Positions 27,401-35,953 of a stretch of DNA of 64,000 nt are shown here, piece after piece. The notes below the pieces were generated by a model. That model was not told the DNA's origin, did no database searches, and saw only the letters and a program-made list of their open reading frames with translations. This stretch comes from Oligosphaera ethanolica (GTDB lineage: Bacteria; Verrucomicrobiota; Lentisphaeria; Oligosphaerales; Oligosphaeraceae), in assembly GCF_030814695.1 (NCBI RefSeq), contig NZ_JAUSVL010000001.1, positions 3,632,227 to 3,696,226 on the forward strand, read 5' to 3'. Numbering within the stretch: the first letter of the stretch is position 1; each line of letters begins with the position of its first letter. The position numbers and the translations under genes are program-made.

Positions 27401-28294
27401 AAGGAACTGGCGTTGACTCTGGCATATCACCCTGCCGCCGATTACTACCTGCTTGACCAGACCCATTTGCGGCAAATCCTCTTCAATCTGCTGGGCAATG
27501 CCTTGAAGTTCACCACGCGCGGCGGCATCACGCTCGACGTTGATTACGTGGCCGGAGCCAGGGATCTAGGCGAGTTGCGCCTGCAGGTCATTGACAGCGG
27601 CTGTGGCATACCCGAAGACAGCCAGGATAAGATCTTCCGGCCCTTTGTCCAGCTCATTCATCGCCTGGCGAAGGAGGCGACGCCGAATCGCCAGCACGGC
27701 ACGGGCTTGGGCCTGGCCATCTCCCAACGGCTGGTGGAAAAGATGGGCGGCGCGCTGTCTCTGAGCAGTGTTGTAGATGAAGGCAGCACCTTCACAGTAA
27801 CGCTGCGCGACGTCCGACGTCTGGAGGCACCCGCCACCGCTGACGGCGCCAACGCTGTTACCGACAAGCCAGCGGTAGCCGCACCGACGCACAACACGGC
27901 GCCGGCGCCCCGGGAGCTCAACCTGTTGCTGGTGGACGACGTGCCCATGAATCTGCAGGTGCTCAAGTCGATGTTGGGGCGGCTGGGCGTAAAGTGCCAG
28001 ACCGCCGCGTCCGGCGCAGAAGCCCTCAGCGTCTTGTCTGAAGATCATTTTGACGGCGTGCTGACGGACCTGTGGATGCCGGAAATGAGCGGCGCGGACC
28101 TGTCGGCGCGCATCCGCCAGAATCCGGCCTTCAAGCAGCCGCTGATCATCGCCGTCACTGCCGATGTCGAGGCCGAACACAATTTTTACCTGGAATATTT
28201 TGATGACATCCTGCACAAGCCGGTGACACTGGCGAAATTGCGGGAATTGCTCGGGCGTCTTGGCGACTATCATCCGGGGGTGCCGTCAGAGTAA
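24401..28294 (+). CDS. Hybrid sensor histidine kinase with periplasmic ABC-type sensor and PAS domains
   Basis: This 1297-residue protein has a signal/anchor near residues 20-35, a periplasmic domain (about 45-330) like the ABC_sub_bind/transport-associated solute-binding fold (LLLNSYHYTYLWTKEFMDGF, YDIVVGINTPALDTLAQH), and a membrane helix near 352-378 (VTVLALVALSAFFLMVGLFF). Three or four PAS-like segments follow (SIGEAVIVTDPHGRITIFN, LPALVFIRDVHDDYRNI, IPVGVVVKDPANDFRYTRWN). The HisKA H-box is ATMSHEIRTPLNTIIGFSEL (His 916), then the ATPase N-box NLLGNALKFT, DSGCGIPEDS and GTGLGLAIS. A C-terminal receiver has VLTDLWMPEM with Asp 1223 and a conserved HKP lysine. The kinase looks active. No separate regulator is adjacent, so output may pass through a phosphotransfer protein elsewhere. 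Confidence 0.87.
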   Translation: MTIQASSIVKSRRCGNGCGCRWLILLMLALVSRGDDATQGRRELTTLLLNSYHYTYLWTKEFMDGFLSHPGTSPANAQVDPVSMDYLRAPDGVQQIRERVLTAIGNDQYDIVVGINTPALDTLAQHADELPAHVQYIFGGFYADSEALRAKLPRSTALWLEFPVEENIALGLKMYPKTKKVAVITHSNRTGKQIHRRLLAELPSDGPVEYVLLNGADTSTDEMLAVLYGMPQQSFVVIAAWHGSSDGDYGYYRNVYELMVRVSQGPVFSCSYIGCGLLGGVQVPAAEFGKRMAQLLDKVRLGTLAEQIVPELMPCTVRFDYDVLQRFPPAPGSIPESAEIVNRPKRFFEEYPHLVLVTVLALVALSAFFLMVGLFFISYLRLRQLKQSMSALANNLRTTLESIGEAVIVTDPHGRITIFNRKAESLTGFSRDEAVGAMQGQIYKTTAESRSVAEDEGGQDLGRHYVRLQQKDGSPRHIAENIAIIRDKEWHFLGKIVVFRDMTREYRYEERLRLSHSLMRKAAEMAGLGYCSVDLASETIIKASAELPCCWPEEAGRPVPAKRWLSAADYQHFHQAIARMREGRQHDCNLPFSSDYGGARRHYLFVAREVSEDNGNGHDGRTAFAVIQDVTQLRSADEEKRKTNLILDVILENLPALVFIRDVHDDYRNIRVNKMYCELHQASEEQLLGKNVFEQYPPEVARRQREMDESCRRAPGRVQQCIEELKFHGRDYVFNTQKIVVSSGERELLIGISFDITEQEQNRRDLLETSMMLQTLLDEIPVGVVVKDPANDFRYTRWNRRAEMDLGLSASEAVGRRCDEVPSLQSVAKALREEDELVFRDNINLTSQHSGEFNDQKRHFTIFKKMVHLAEGKRALLCVFVDVTQQKEDEQALRMAMVAAQSAERAKSYFLATMSHEIRTPLNTIIGFSELLQDKDLGAQERQDYVCSVNQAGCVLLNLINDILDLSKIEAEQLALTPQRTDLRALCTEILSVFRAQAEAKELALTLAYHPAADYYLLDQTHLRQILFNLLGNALKFTTRGGITLDVDYVAGARDLGELRLQVIDSGCGIPEDSQDKIFRPFVQLIHRLAKEATPNRQHGTGLGLAISQRLVEKMGGALSLSSVVDEGSTFTVTLRDVRRLEAPATADGANAVTDKPAVAAPTHNTAPAPRELNLLLVDDVPMNLQVLKSMLGRLGVKCQTAASGAEALSVLSEDHFDGVLTDLWMPEMSGADLSARIRQNPAFKQPLIIAVTADVEAEHNFYLEYFDDILHKPVTLAKLRELLGRLGDYHPGVPSE

Positions 28295-28347
28295 GAAGCA
28301 TGAGGGCGTGGGTGGCGCCCTCAGTCAAATCAATGGTGGGTCATAGC

Positions 28348-28899
28348 ATGCGCATTCTCTTCATGTCCGATGTCCACGGTTCGACGGATAGTCTTGAGCA
28401 GCTGCGGGGTCATGCCGAGCGGCTGCAGCCGGATTATTTCGTATTGCTTGGCGACGCCCTGTATCATGGTCCGCGCAACCCGCTGAGGACGGATTACAGT
28501 CCGCCGGCGGCCGTGGAGCTGCTCAATGCCTGGCAGGAGCGCATGATCGCCATTCGCGGTAACTGCGACAGCGAGGTGGATCAGATGCTGTTGAACTTTC
28601 CCATGATGGGCGACTACGCGCATTTGCTGGTGGGCGGCCAGCGCTTTTTCCTCACCCACGGCCATCTCTGGCAGCCGGAGCAACCGCCGCCGCTGAGTGC
28701 CGGCACCGTCTTCGCCTACGGCCATACGCATCTGCCGCACCTGGAGCGGCTGTCGTCGCGCCTGGTGGCCTTTAATCCCGGCTCGATATCCTTGCCCAAG
28801 GGCGGCAACCCGCCCAGCTTCGGTTTCTATGACCACGGCCGGCTCAGCATTCTCAATCTGCTCAGCGGCGACAGCATGGCCGATATGACGCTGGAGTGA
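28348..28899 (+). CDS. yfcE: YfcE-like metallophosphoesterase
   Basis: The 183-residue protein closely matches YfcE in length and motifs: MRILFMSDVHGS (metal-binding Asp and His), YFVLLGDALYHGPRN, IAIRGNCDSEVD, THGHLW and AYGHTHLPHL. YfcE-type enzymes are manganese-dependent phosphodiesterases of uncertain natural substrate. ATG 28348 is favoured because it starts the conserved MRILFMSD; an upstream ATG at 28333 also exists. It follows the kinase gene by 53 bp. Confidence 0.87.
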   Translation: MRILFMSDVHGSTDSLEQLRGHAERLQPDYFVLLGDALYHGPRNPLRTDYSPPAAVELLNAWQERMIAIRGNCDSEVDQMLLNFPMMGDYAHLLVGGQRFFLTHGHLWQPEQPPPLSAGTVFAYGHTHLPHLERLSSRLVAFNPGSISLPKGGNPPSFGFYDHGRLSILNLLSGDSMADMTLE

Positions 28900-28920
28900 A
28901 GACCGCGACTCCCGAGCTAG

Positions 28921-29010
28921 AGACGCAGGGGACGCAGGGGACGTATGGGCAGGGGACGCAGGGGACGTATGGGCAGGGGACGCAGGGGACGCAGGGGACG
29001 GAGGGGACGT
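28921..29010. repeat. 9-bp GGGGACGCA minisatellite
   Basis: About nine units of AGGGGACGC alternate with a variant (GGGGACGTATGGGCA). It has the GGAC core and 9-bp spacing shared with other arrays in the window. It is followed by AATCCGCGTTAATCGGCGAA, another common intergenic string. Confidence 0.8.
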
Positions 29011-29052
29011 GCCAATCAATAAATCCGCGTTAATCGGCGAAATCTGCGGATA

Positions 29053-29093
29053 AAAAAGGCCACGCCGCGCAGTTTGTGGCTGCGCGGCGTGGC
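29053..29093 (-). terminator. Rho-independent terminator after the PFOR gene
   Basis: On the minus strand a perfect 14-bp stem (GCCACGCCGCGCAG / CTGCGCGGCGTGGC, 7-base loop) is followed by C and six T. Confidence 0.9.
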
Positions 29094-29163
29094 GTTTCGG
29101 GTGAGTGTTACTCGTCCCCGGCAGGCTGTGGTTCCGGCCGACCGGGGCGTTCTTCCGGTGCTC

Positions 29164-32100
29164 TTAACCAAGCATTTCGCCGAATTTCTTGTAGAATTCG
29201 AGGCGGTTCTTGGCGTCTTCTTCGCACTGCTTGAAGAGGTCGTCCGCTTCGGCGCCGGCGGCGGTGTTCCGCAAGGAGCTGTAGCGGCGTTGGCCGGCGA
29301 GGAAGTCCTGGAAGCTGCCATCGGCTTCTTTGCTGTCCCAGCTGAAGCGTTTTTCGGCGGCAGCGGGGTTGAAGCGGTAGAGGGGCAGGTAGCCGCTTTC
29401 GACAGCCTTCTTCTGCTCATTCTGGTGGAACATCATGTTGATGCCGTGGTTGATGCAGGGCGAGTAGGCCATGATCAGCGACGGTCCCTTGTAGGTCTCG
29501 GCTTCGAGGAAGGCATTGATGGTCTGCTGGCGGTTGGCGCCCATGGACACACTGGCGGTGTAGACGTAGCCGTAGCTCATGGCCATGATGCCGAGGTTCT
29601 TTTTGCCGAAGCGCTTGCCGTTGGCGGCAAACTGGGCGACGGCGCCGATCTGGGTGGCCTTCGATGCCTGACCGCCGGTGTTGGAGTACACTTCGGTATC
29701 CAGCACCAGGATGTTGACATTGCGGCCGGAGGCGATCACGTGGTCAAGACCGCCAAAGCCGATGTCGTAGGCCCAGCCGTCACCACCGATGATCCACACC
29801 GACTTGTCAACAAAGTAGTCCGACAATTCGGCGGCTTTGGCGACGATCGGGCAGCTGCAGGAAGCGGCGGCGGCTTTGAGGACCGCAGCGGCTTTTTCCT
29901 GAGCGGCGAAGGCTTCGGGCGTGGCCTCGTTCCACAGTTCCAGGCATTTGCCGACGGCGTCCTTCATGTCGGCCGGGGCCTTGTCGGATTCCATGAGCAG
30001 CTTGGCGTTCATCATGAGCTGCTCGCGGTTGGTGTCGATGGCCATGCGCATGCCAAGACCGAATTCGGCGTTGTCTTCGAAGAGGCTGTTGGCCCAGGCG
30101 GGGCCGCGGCCGTTCTTGGCCTTGGTGTAGGGAATGGTCGGGAATGTGCCGCCGTAGATGGACGAGCAGCCCGTGGCGTTGGCCACGATCATGCGCTCGC
30201 CGAAGAGCTGGGTGACAAGCTTGACGTAGGGCGTCTCGCCGCAGCCGGCGCAGGCGCCAGAGAACTCAAACAGCGGTTTTCGGAACTGGCTGCCCTTGAT
30301 GGAGTTAAGCTTGTTGTTGCCGAGAATGTTGTCCGTCGTGCTCTCAAAGAACGTGACGTTGTCGTTTTCGCCGGCTTCCCGGGCGGCCTCGAGGGTTGTC
30401 CAGGTCAGGGCCTTCTTGTCGTCTTCCTTGTTGGCCAGCGGGCAGGAGCTGACGCAGACGCCGCAGCCCTGGCAGTCTTCAGTGAAGACCTGTACCTTGA
30501 ACTTCAGGGCCGGGTCAGCTTTGGGGCGGACATCAACGGCGTTGAAGCTCTTGGGCGCATTGGCCATTTCTGCGGTCGGGACCAGCTTGGCGCGAATGGC
30601 GGCGTGCGGGCAGACCATGCTGCAGATGTTGCACTGGATGCAGTTTTCGGCGTGCCACTTGGGAATGCGCGGAGCAATGCCGCGTTTCTCCAGACAGGCC
30701 GTGCCGGAGGGCAGCGTGCCGTCGTAGGACATCTTGGAGACGGGAATGCTGTCGCCCTGCTGATGCATGGTCGGGAGGATGACGGACTTGGCAAAGTCGT
30801 CGGCGTCCTTGTCCAGCAGCGGTGCGGGCACGTAGCAGTCGACGCCGTCGAGGGAGGCGGGGACTTTGACTTCTTCAAGGGCGGCTGCCGTGTTGTCCAC
30901 GCAGACCCAGTTCTGCTTGACGATGTCCTCGCCCTTCTTCTTGAAGCGTTTTTCGATGGACTTCTTGATCATCTTGACGGCTTCGTCCTTGTCGATGACG
31001 CCGGAGATGATGAAGAAGGCGGTCTGCATGACGGAGTTGATGCGCTTGCCGAGGCCGGCCGCATTGGAGATCTTCATCGCGTCAATGTTATAGAAGCGGA
31101 TTTTCTTCTTGAGGATCAGCTCCTGCATGTCCCGGGTGAGCTTGCTGAACACTTCGTCGTTGGCAAACTCGGAGTTTAGGAGGAACACACCGCCTTCTTT
31201 GAGGCCGGAGATCATGTCATAACGGCCAATGTAGGCTGGGTTGTGGCAGGCGACAAAATTCGGGTGAGTGATCAGGTAGGGCGAGGTGATGGGCTTCTTG
31301 CCAAAGCGCAGGTGGGACACGGTGACGCCGCCGGACTTCTTGGAGTCGTAGGAGAAATAGCCCTGGGCATACATGTCGGTGTTGTCACCGATGAGCTTGA
31401 TGGAGTCTTTGTTGGCGCCGACGGTGCCGTCCGAGCCCAGGCCCCAGAAGGTGCAGCTGATGGTGCCCTTGGGTTCGCAGTCGAAGGCGGGGCCGACGGG
31501 GAGGGACTGATGCGTCACGTCGTCATTGATGCCGACGGTGAAGCTGTGGAAGGCCTTGCCGGAGAGGTGGTCAAAGACCGCCTTGGCCATCGGCGGGGTG
31601 AATTCCTTGGAGGACAGACCATAGCGGCCGCCAATGACTTTGATATCGCAGCGGTCGGCGTCCTTGATGGCGTTGACCACGTTGAGATAGAGGGGTTCGC
31701 CAGCCGAACCCGGCTCTTTGATGCGGTCGAGAACCGCAATCTGCTTGGTCGTTTTGGGCAGGGCCTTCAAGAAGGCCTCGTTGCAGAAGGGAAGGAAGAA
31801 GCGGACAACGATCATGCCGACCTTTTCGCCGTGGGCGTTCAGATAGTCCACCGCCAGGGACACGGTTTCGGCACCGGAACCCATGACGACGACGACCTTC
31901 TCGGCGTCGGGGGCGCCGACGTAGTCAAAGAGGTGATACTGACGGCCGGTGACGGCGGCCAGCTTGTCCATGTACTTCTGGACGAGCGCGGGCAGGGCGG
32001 CGTAGTGGGCGTTGGTGGTTTCGCGGCCCTGGAAATACACGTCGGGGTTCTGGGCAGCCACGTGGATCATCGGCTTTTCGGGGCGGAGGGAGCGGGCCCG

Positions 32101-32706
32101 GAAGCGCTCGACTAACTTCATGTCCACCAGGGACTTGAGAGTCTCGGTGTCGAGATTTTCGACTTTCTGGACTTCGTGGGACGTGCGGAAGCCGTCGAAG
32201 AAGTGTAGGAAGGGAATCTCGGCTTCGAGGGTGCTGAGGTGAGCCACGGCGGCCATGTCCAGGCATTCCTGGACGGAGCTGGCGGCGAGCATGGCGAAGC
32301 CGGTGCCGCGGCAGGCCATGACGTCCGAATGGTCACCAAAAATGGACAGGGACTGGGCGGCGAGGGTACGGGCCGAAACATGGAAGACGGTCGGCAGCAT
32401 TTCGCCGGCGATCTTGTACATGTTGGGGATCATCAGCAGCAGGCCCTGGGAGGCCGTGTAGGTCGTGGTCATGGCCCCGGCAACCAGTGAGCCGTGAACA
32501 GCGCCAGCGGCGCCCGCTTCGGACTCCATTTCGACGATGTTCATCGGGCGGCCAAACATGTTCTTGACGCCCATGGCCGACCAGCTGTCGGCGAGTTCGC
32601 CCATGACGGATGAGGGGGTAATCGGGTAGATGGCGGCGACTTCGCTGAACGCGTAGGCGACCTGGGAGGCCGCGGTGTTGCCGTCGATGGTGACCATTTT
32701 AGCCAT
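29164..32706 (-). CDS. nifJ: Pyruvate:ferredoxin (flavodoxin) oxidoreductase
   Basis: This single-chain enzyme (1180 residues) oxidises pyruvate to acetyl-CoA and CO2 and reduces ferredoxin, a central reaction of anaerobic metabolism. The N-terminal region shows AYAFSEVAAIYPITPSSVMGE. Two 4Fe-4S sets follow: CIQCNICSMVCPHAAIR near residue 688 and CQGCGVCVSSCPLANK near 744. The thiamine-diphosphate domain has GACAGCGETPYVKL, ANATGCSSIYGGTFP and GGDGWAYDIGFGGLDHV. Length is standard. AAGGAG precedes ATG 32706. It is a monocistronic gene with a strong terminator. Confidence 0.96.
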   Translation of the reverse strand: MAKMVTIDGNTAASQVAYAFSEVAAIYPITPSSVMGELADSWSAMGVKNMFGRPMNIVEMESEAGAAGAVHGSLVAGAMTTTYTASQGLLLMIPNMYKIAGEMLPTVFHVSARTLAAQSLSIFGDHSDVMACRGTGFAMLAASSVQECLDMAAVAHLSTLEAEIPFLHFFDGFRTSHEVQKVENLDTETLKSLVDMKLVERFRARSLRPEKPMIHVAAQNPDVYFQGRETTNAHYAALPALVQKYMDKLAAVTGRQYHLFDYVGAPDAEKVVVVMGSGAETVSLAVDYLNAHGEKVGMIVVRFFLPFCNEAFLKALPKTTKQIAVLDRIKEPGSAGEPLYLNVVNAIKDADRCDIKVIGGRYGLSSKEFTPPMAKAVFDHLSGKAFHSFTVGINDDVTHQSLPVGPAFDCEPKGTISCTFWGLGSDGTVGANKDSIKLIGDNTDMYAQGYFSYDSKKSGGVTVSHLRFGKKPITSPYLITHPNFVACHNPAYIGRYDMISGLKEGGVFLLNSEFANDEVFSKLTRDMQELILKKKIRFYNIDAMKISNAAGLGKRINSVMQTAFFIISGVIDKDEAVKMIKKSIEKRFKKKGEDIVKQNWVCVDNTAAALEEVKVPASLDGVDCYVPAPLLDKDADDFAKSVILPTMHQQGDSIPVSKMSYDGTLPSGTACLEKRGIAPRIPKWHAENCIQCNICSMVCPHAAIRAKLVPTAEMANAPKSFNAVDVRPKADPALKFKVQVFTEDCQGCGVCVSSCPLANKEDDKKALTWTTLEAAREAGENDNVTFFESTTDNILGNNKLNSIKGSQFRKPLFEFSGACAGCGETPYVKLVTQLFGERMIVANATGCSSIYGGTFPTIPYTKAKNGRGPAWANSLFEDNAEFGLGMRMAIDTNREQLMMNAKLLMESDKAPADMKDAVGKCLELWNEATPEAFAAQEKAAAVLKAAAASCSCPIVAKAAELSDYFVDKSVWIIGGDGWAYDIGFGGLDHVIASGRNVNILVLDTEVYSNTGGQASKATQIGAVAQFAANGKRFGKKNLGIMAMSYGYVYTASVSMGANRQQTINAFLEAETYKGPSLIMAYSPCINHGINMMFHQNEQKKAVESGYLPLYRFNPAAAEKRFSWDSKEADGSFQDFLAGQRRYSSLRNTAAGAEADDLFKQCEEDAKNRLEFYKKFGEMLG

Positions 32707-32910
32707 TTGTCATTCTCCTTGCTTCTACACTCTAACACACTGGAACCGAGACAAATCCGTCATGAAAAAAAACGACGCGTGCGCAGCGGCGACAGGGGCG
32801 CCATGGGCTCGCGGAAATTAGGAAAAAAGCAGGACGTAATGTAATTCCTATACCTATGTTTAGCAAGGACATTCCAGCGTAACCGCAATTACTTTGCAGC
32901 CCTGCAGACG

Positions 32911-32982
32911 GCGTGGACAGCGTGGACAGCGTGGACAGCGTGGACAGCGTGGACAGCGTGGACAGCGTGGACAGCGTGGACA
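32911..32982. repeat. 9-bp GCGTGGACA minisatellite, eight units
   Basis: Eight perfect copies of GCGTGGACA lie in tandem. The perfect match between units suggests recent expansion. The 32707-32910 interval is the PFOR leader with no gene seen. Confidence 0.92.
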
Positions 32983-32999
32983 GCAATCATCCTGGGAGC

Positions 33000-33070
33000 G
33001 CCGCCGTCCCGGCGGCTCTTTCTTTCGCCCGCCCGTTTCGCGGTCGTGGTGCGGGCGTCTCGCCCGCACC
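33000..33070. repeat. Two REP-like hairpins
   Basis: GCCGCCGTCCCGGCGGC at 33000-33016 is the same as at 23044 and 23076; GTGGTGCGGGCGTCTCGCCC onward (33046-33070) is the hairpin seen at 20104. The rest to 33266 holds only the next gene's leader. Confidence 0.65.
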
Positions 33071-33266
33071 GGCGAGACGGCTCATTACACCGTCCTCGCC
33101 ATCCCCGCCGAGTGGTAGTGCGCCCGTATCTCGATGGTTTTATTGGCGGCTGGTGTTATGTTAACGCGTTTTTTTCGCGGCCGTGAGTGCCGCTAAGTAC
33201 TGTGTTTTTCAACATGTGTTAGTATCCAGGCCGTCCCCGCGTTGGGACCAGAAAGGACCAGCAGCA

Positions 33267-34388
33267 ATGAAGAAGACGAAAGTCGGTATTGTCGGTTGCG
33301 GAATGATCAGCGACACGTATTTCAAGGCGTCGCAGAAGTTTAATATGATCGAAGTGGTCGCCTGTGCGGACATCATTCCTGCGCGCGCCGAGAAGAAGAC
33401 CGAGCTTTATGGCGTGCCGAACATGACGAACGACGCGTTGTTTGCCATGCCCGAGATTGAGATCGTGATTAATCTGACGCCGCCGCAGGTGCATTCGAAG
33501 ATTGCGACCGACACCTTGAATGCCGGCAAGCACGCCTACTCCGAGAAGCCCTTCGGCGTGGATTCTGACGACGCGGCGAAAGTGATTGCCTTGGGCAAGG
33601 CCAAGAATCTGCGCGTTGGTTGTGCGCCGGACACCTTCTTGGGCGCCGGTCAGCAGACGGCCCGCAAGATTCTGGACGACGGCTGGATCGGCAAGCCTTT
33701 GTGCGGCACGGCGATAGTGATGGGCCGCGGCCCGGAGAAATGGCCGCAGGCGCCGTTCTTCTACGACTACGGTGCGGGCCCGATGCTCGACCTCGGCCCC
33801 TACTACATGACCGCGCTGGTGAATCTCCTTGGCCCGGCCAAGAGCGTGACGGCGGTGACGACGAAGGGCTTTGACTTCCGGACCTATGGTCCCGAAGTTG
33901 CCGAGCAGTATCAGGACAAGTACAAGCCCTTTGACAAGTACCCCGTGACAGTGACGACGCATCTGACCGGCGTGGTCGAATTCGTCTGCGGCGCAGTGAT
34001 CACGGTCGTCGCCAGCTTTGACGTCTACAAGCACGGCCATCGGCCGATCGAGATCTACGGCACCGAGGGCTCCATGCAGGTACCGGATCCCAACACCTTC
34101 GGCGGCCCGGTGACGGTATGCCGCAAGGGCCAGAAAGAATGGCAGGAAGTGCCGCTGAGCCATGTCTATGCGGATAACAGCCGCAGCATCGGCGCGGCCG
34201 ACATGGCTATCGCCCTGCGCAACAACCGCCCGCATCGCGTCAATGGCGATCTGGCCAATCACGTCCTGGACATCATGCTGTCCTTTGACAAATCCAGCAA
34301 GGCCGGCCAGAAGATCGAACTGGGCACGACCTGCCAGCGCCCGAAAGCGCTGCCCCTGGGCCTGGAAGTCGGCGAACTCGACGACTAA
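33267..34388 (+). CDS. Gfo/Idh/MocA family oxidoreductase
   Basis: The 373-residue protein starts with a Rossmann fold (KVGIVGCGMISDTYFKASQKF) and contains GKHAYSEKPFGVDSDDAAKVI, the family EKP motif. The C-terminal domain has GAGPMLDLGPYYMTALVNLLG, typical of a subgroup near myo-inositol and sugar dehydrogenases. It is not close to the 23.3-kb member. The start at 33267 (MKKTKVGIVG) has AAAGGA upstream. It stands alone, converging on the fucosidase gene; a role in sugar catabolism is plausible but substrate is unknown. Confidence 0.86.
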   Translation: MKKTKVGIVGCGMISDTYFKASQKFNMIEVVACADIIPARAEKKTELYGVPNMTNDALFAMPEIEIVINLTPPQVHSKIATDTLNAGKHAYSEKPFGVDSDDAAKVIALGKAKNLRVGCAPDTFLGAGQQTARKILDDGWIGKPLCGTAIVMGRGPEKWPQAPFFYDYGAGPMLDLGPYYMTALVNLLGPAKSVTAVTTKGFDFRTYGPEVAEQYQDKYKPFDKYPVTVTTHLTGVVEFVCGAVITVVASFDVYKHGHRPIEIYGTEGSMQVPDPNTFGGPVTVCRKGQKEWQEVPLSHVYADNSRSIGAADMAIALRNNRPHRVNGDLANHVLDIMLSFDKSSKAGQKIELGTTCQRPKALPLGLEVGELDD

Positions 34389-34545
34389 GCTGCAGTAAGC
34401 GAATCGCCTCGGCGATGATAAATCAACACCTCCGGTTGGGCATGAGCCCGGTCGGGGGTGTTTGCGTAGAGGGGAACGACGGCCGTTGGGTGGCGGTGTT
34501 CAGAGAAAGACGTTCATCGTTCGTCTGGAGCCATTGTCGTTCAGT

Positions 34546-35808
34546 TCAGAACGGCTGTTCCTTGGCGCCGGCGGCGGGTTGGGCAAGGGCGTTGTCGAGA
34601 TTGTCGAAGACGAGTTTGATGATGGGCACTTCGTCCTGCAAAGCTGTTGCGGGTATGTCGCTGAGGTGCAGCCATGGCGGTGACTGATACCAGGAGGGCA
34701 CGACTTCGACGGCGCAGCGGACGGGCTGGTCGTTGTTGAGCAGGGTGGCTTCTTTGGGCATCACGCGCAGCGGGTTGAGGACCACGCCGCTGCTGTTGAG
34801 GCCCTTGGGGAAATGGACGTAGATAGTGTTGCCGCGGCGGGTGAGCATGCAGTCCGGATTGGCGCATAGTTGCGTCGCGGGCTGGCTGTCCTGGAAGGCC
34901 TCCTTGACGCGGTGGTACCAGCGGCCGATGCGGCGAAGGATGTCATGCGCGGCGGGGGGCAGGGCGCCGTCGGCCTGTGGGCCGACATTGAGCAGGTAGT
35001 TGCCGCCCATGCAGAGAATTTTGTCCATGGAGCGCATCAGAAAGAGCGGGGTGAAATAGTCCTCATTTTCGCGGAAGCCCCAGCTTTGGGCGCCGATGGA
35101 CTGGCAGGCCTCGGTGGGGTTGGCGAATGCCTGGCCGTCGGGGACATGGCGTTCGGGGGTGCTGTAGTCGCCCGGGCCGAAGCCGCGATTGTTGATGACG
35201 ATGCCGGGCTGCAAGCGGCGGAGCAGGGCGTTGAGATCGGGTATGATGATTTTCGGCGGAATGTCCCAAAAGAAGCCGGCGATTTTGCCGTAGTTGCTGC
35301 ACAGTTCGGTGATTTGGGAGCGGACGTAGGCGACGTATTGGAGGAGGTCCGGCTGGTCGCCGGGATTGGGCTGTGGCAGCTGGTGGTCGCCGCCGAAATT
35401 GATGGCGTTGGGGTGGTGCCAGTCGGGGCAGGAGTAGTAGAGTTCGAGGGGAATGTGCCGGCGGTGGCACGCGTCGGCGAGCTTGGCGAGGACGTCCTGC
35501 CCGTAGGGGGTGTTCGTGATCTTGTAGTCGCTGTGGCGGGTGTCCCACATGCAGAAGCCGTCGTGGTGTTTGGTGGTGAAGCAGAGGTATTCCATGCCGG
35601 CTTCGGTGGCTAGGTCAAGCCAGGCGTCGGGATCGAAACCGACGGGGTTGAAGCGCCCGGCGCGCTCGACGTACTGCGCTTTGGGGATGCCCTTTCGCCA
35701 CTGAATTTGCTCATGCCAGCCATCCAGGGCATAAATGCCCCAATGAATGAAGAGCCCGAAGCGTTTGTCGAAAAACCAGTCGCGGTCGTCATTGAAATGC
35801 GCTATCAT
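34546..35808 (-). CDS. GH29 alpha-L-fucosidase
   Basis: The 420-residue enzyme should release L-fucose from glycans. The (beta/alpha)8 barrel shows KRFGLFIHWGIYALDGWHEQ, GMEYLCFTTKHHDGFCMWDT and IPLELYYSCPDWHHP, all classic GH29. The nucleophile aspartate is placed at GFFWDIPPK (Asp 182), with NYLLNVGPQADG further on. No signal peptide is seen, so the enzyme is probably cytoplasmic. AGGAGC lies upstream of ATG 35808. Together with the isomerase at 20.7 kb it supports L-fucose use. Confidence 0.92.
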   Translation of the reverse strand: MIAHFNDDRDWFFDKRFGLFIHWGIYALDGWHEQIQWRKGIPKAQYVERAGRFNPVGFDPDAWLDLATEAGMEYLCFTTKHHDGFCMWDTRHSDYKITNTPYGQDVLAKLADACHRRHIPLELYYSCPDWHHPNAINFGGDHQLPQPNPGDQPDLLQYVAYVRSQITELCSNYGKIAGFFWDIPPKIIIPDLNALLRRLQPGIVINNRGFGPGDYSTPERHVPDGQAFANPTEACQSIGAQSWGFRENEDYFTPLFLMRSMDKILCMGGNYLLNVGPQADGALPPAAHDILRRIGRWYHRVKEAFQDSQPATQLCANPDCMLTRRGNTIYVHFPKGLNSSGVVLNPLRVMPKEATLLNNDQPVRCAVEVVPSWYQSPPWLHLSDIPATALQDEVPIIKLVFDNLDNALAQPAAGAKEQPF

Positions 35809-35861
35809 CGGCGTGCTCCTGAGGTGATTATGAAAAAAAGTTGCGAATTGACGCGGCGGTC

Positions 35862-35890
35862 TTGAAAAGAAATGTGATTTTGTCTATACT
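35862..35890 (+). promoter_or_regulatory. Sigma70-type promoter for the pseudopilin gene
   Basis: TTGAAA (35862-35867) and TATACT (35885-35890) are separated by 17 bp, an almost consensus pair, about 64 bp before the chosen start codon. Confidence 0.65.
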
Positions 35891-35953
35891 TGCTCAAGTC
35901 GAGATTACTCGACCAGTGTTGTGCGATTCACAATAAAAAGGATGCGTCATATC

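Noticed and set aside
29074..31179. Long plus-strand frame of about 700 codons
   Set aside because: It lies antisense to the PFOR gene, whose family motifs are unmistakable; high GC keeps the opposite strand open.
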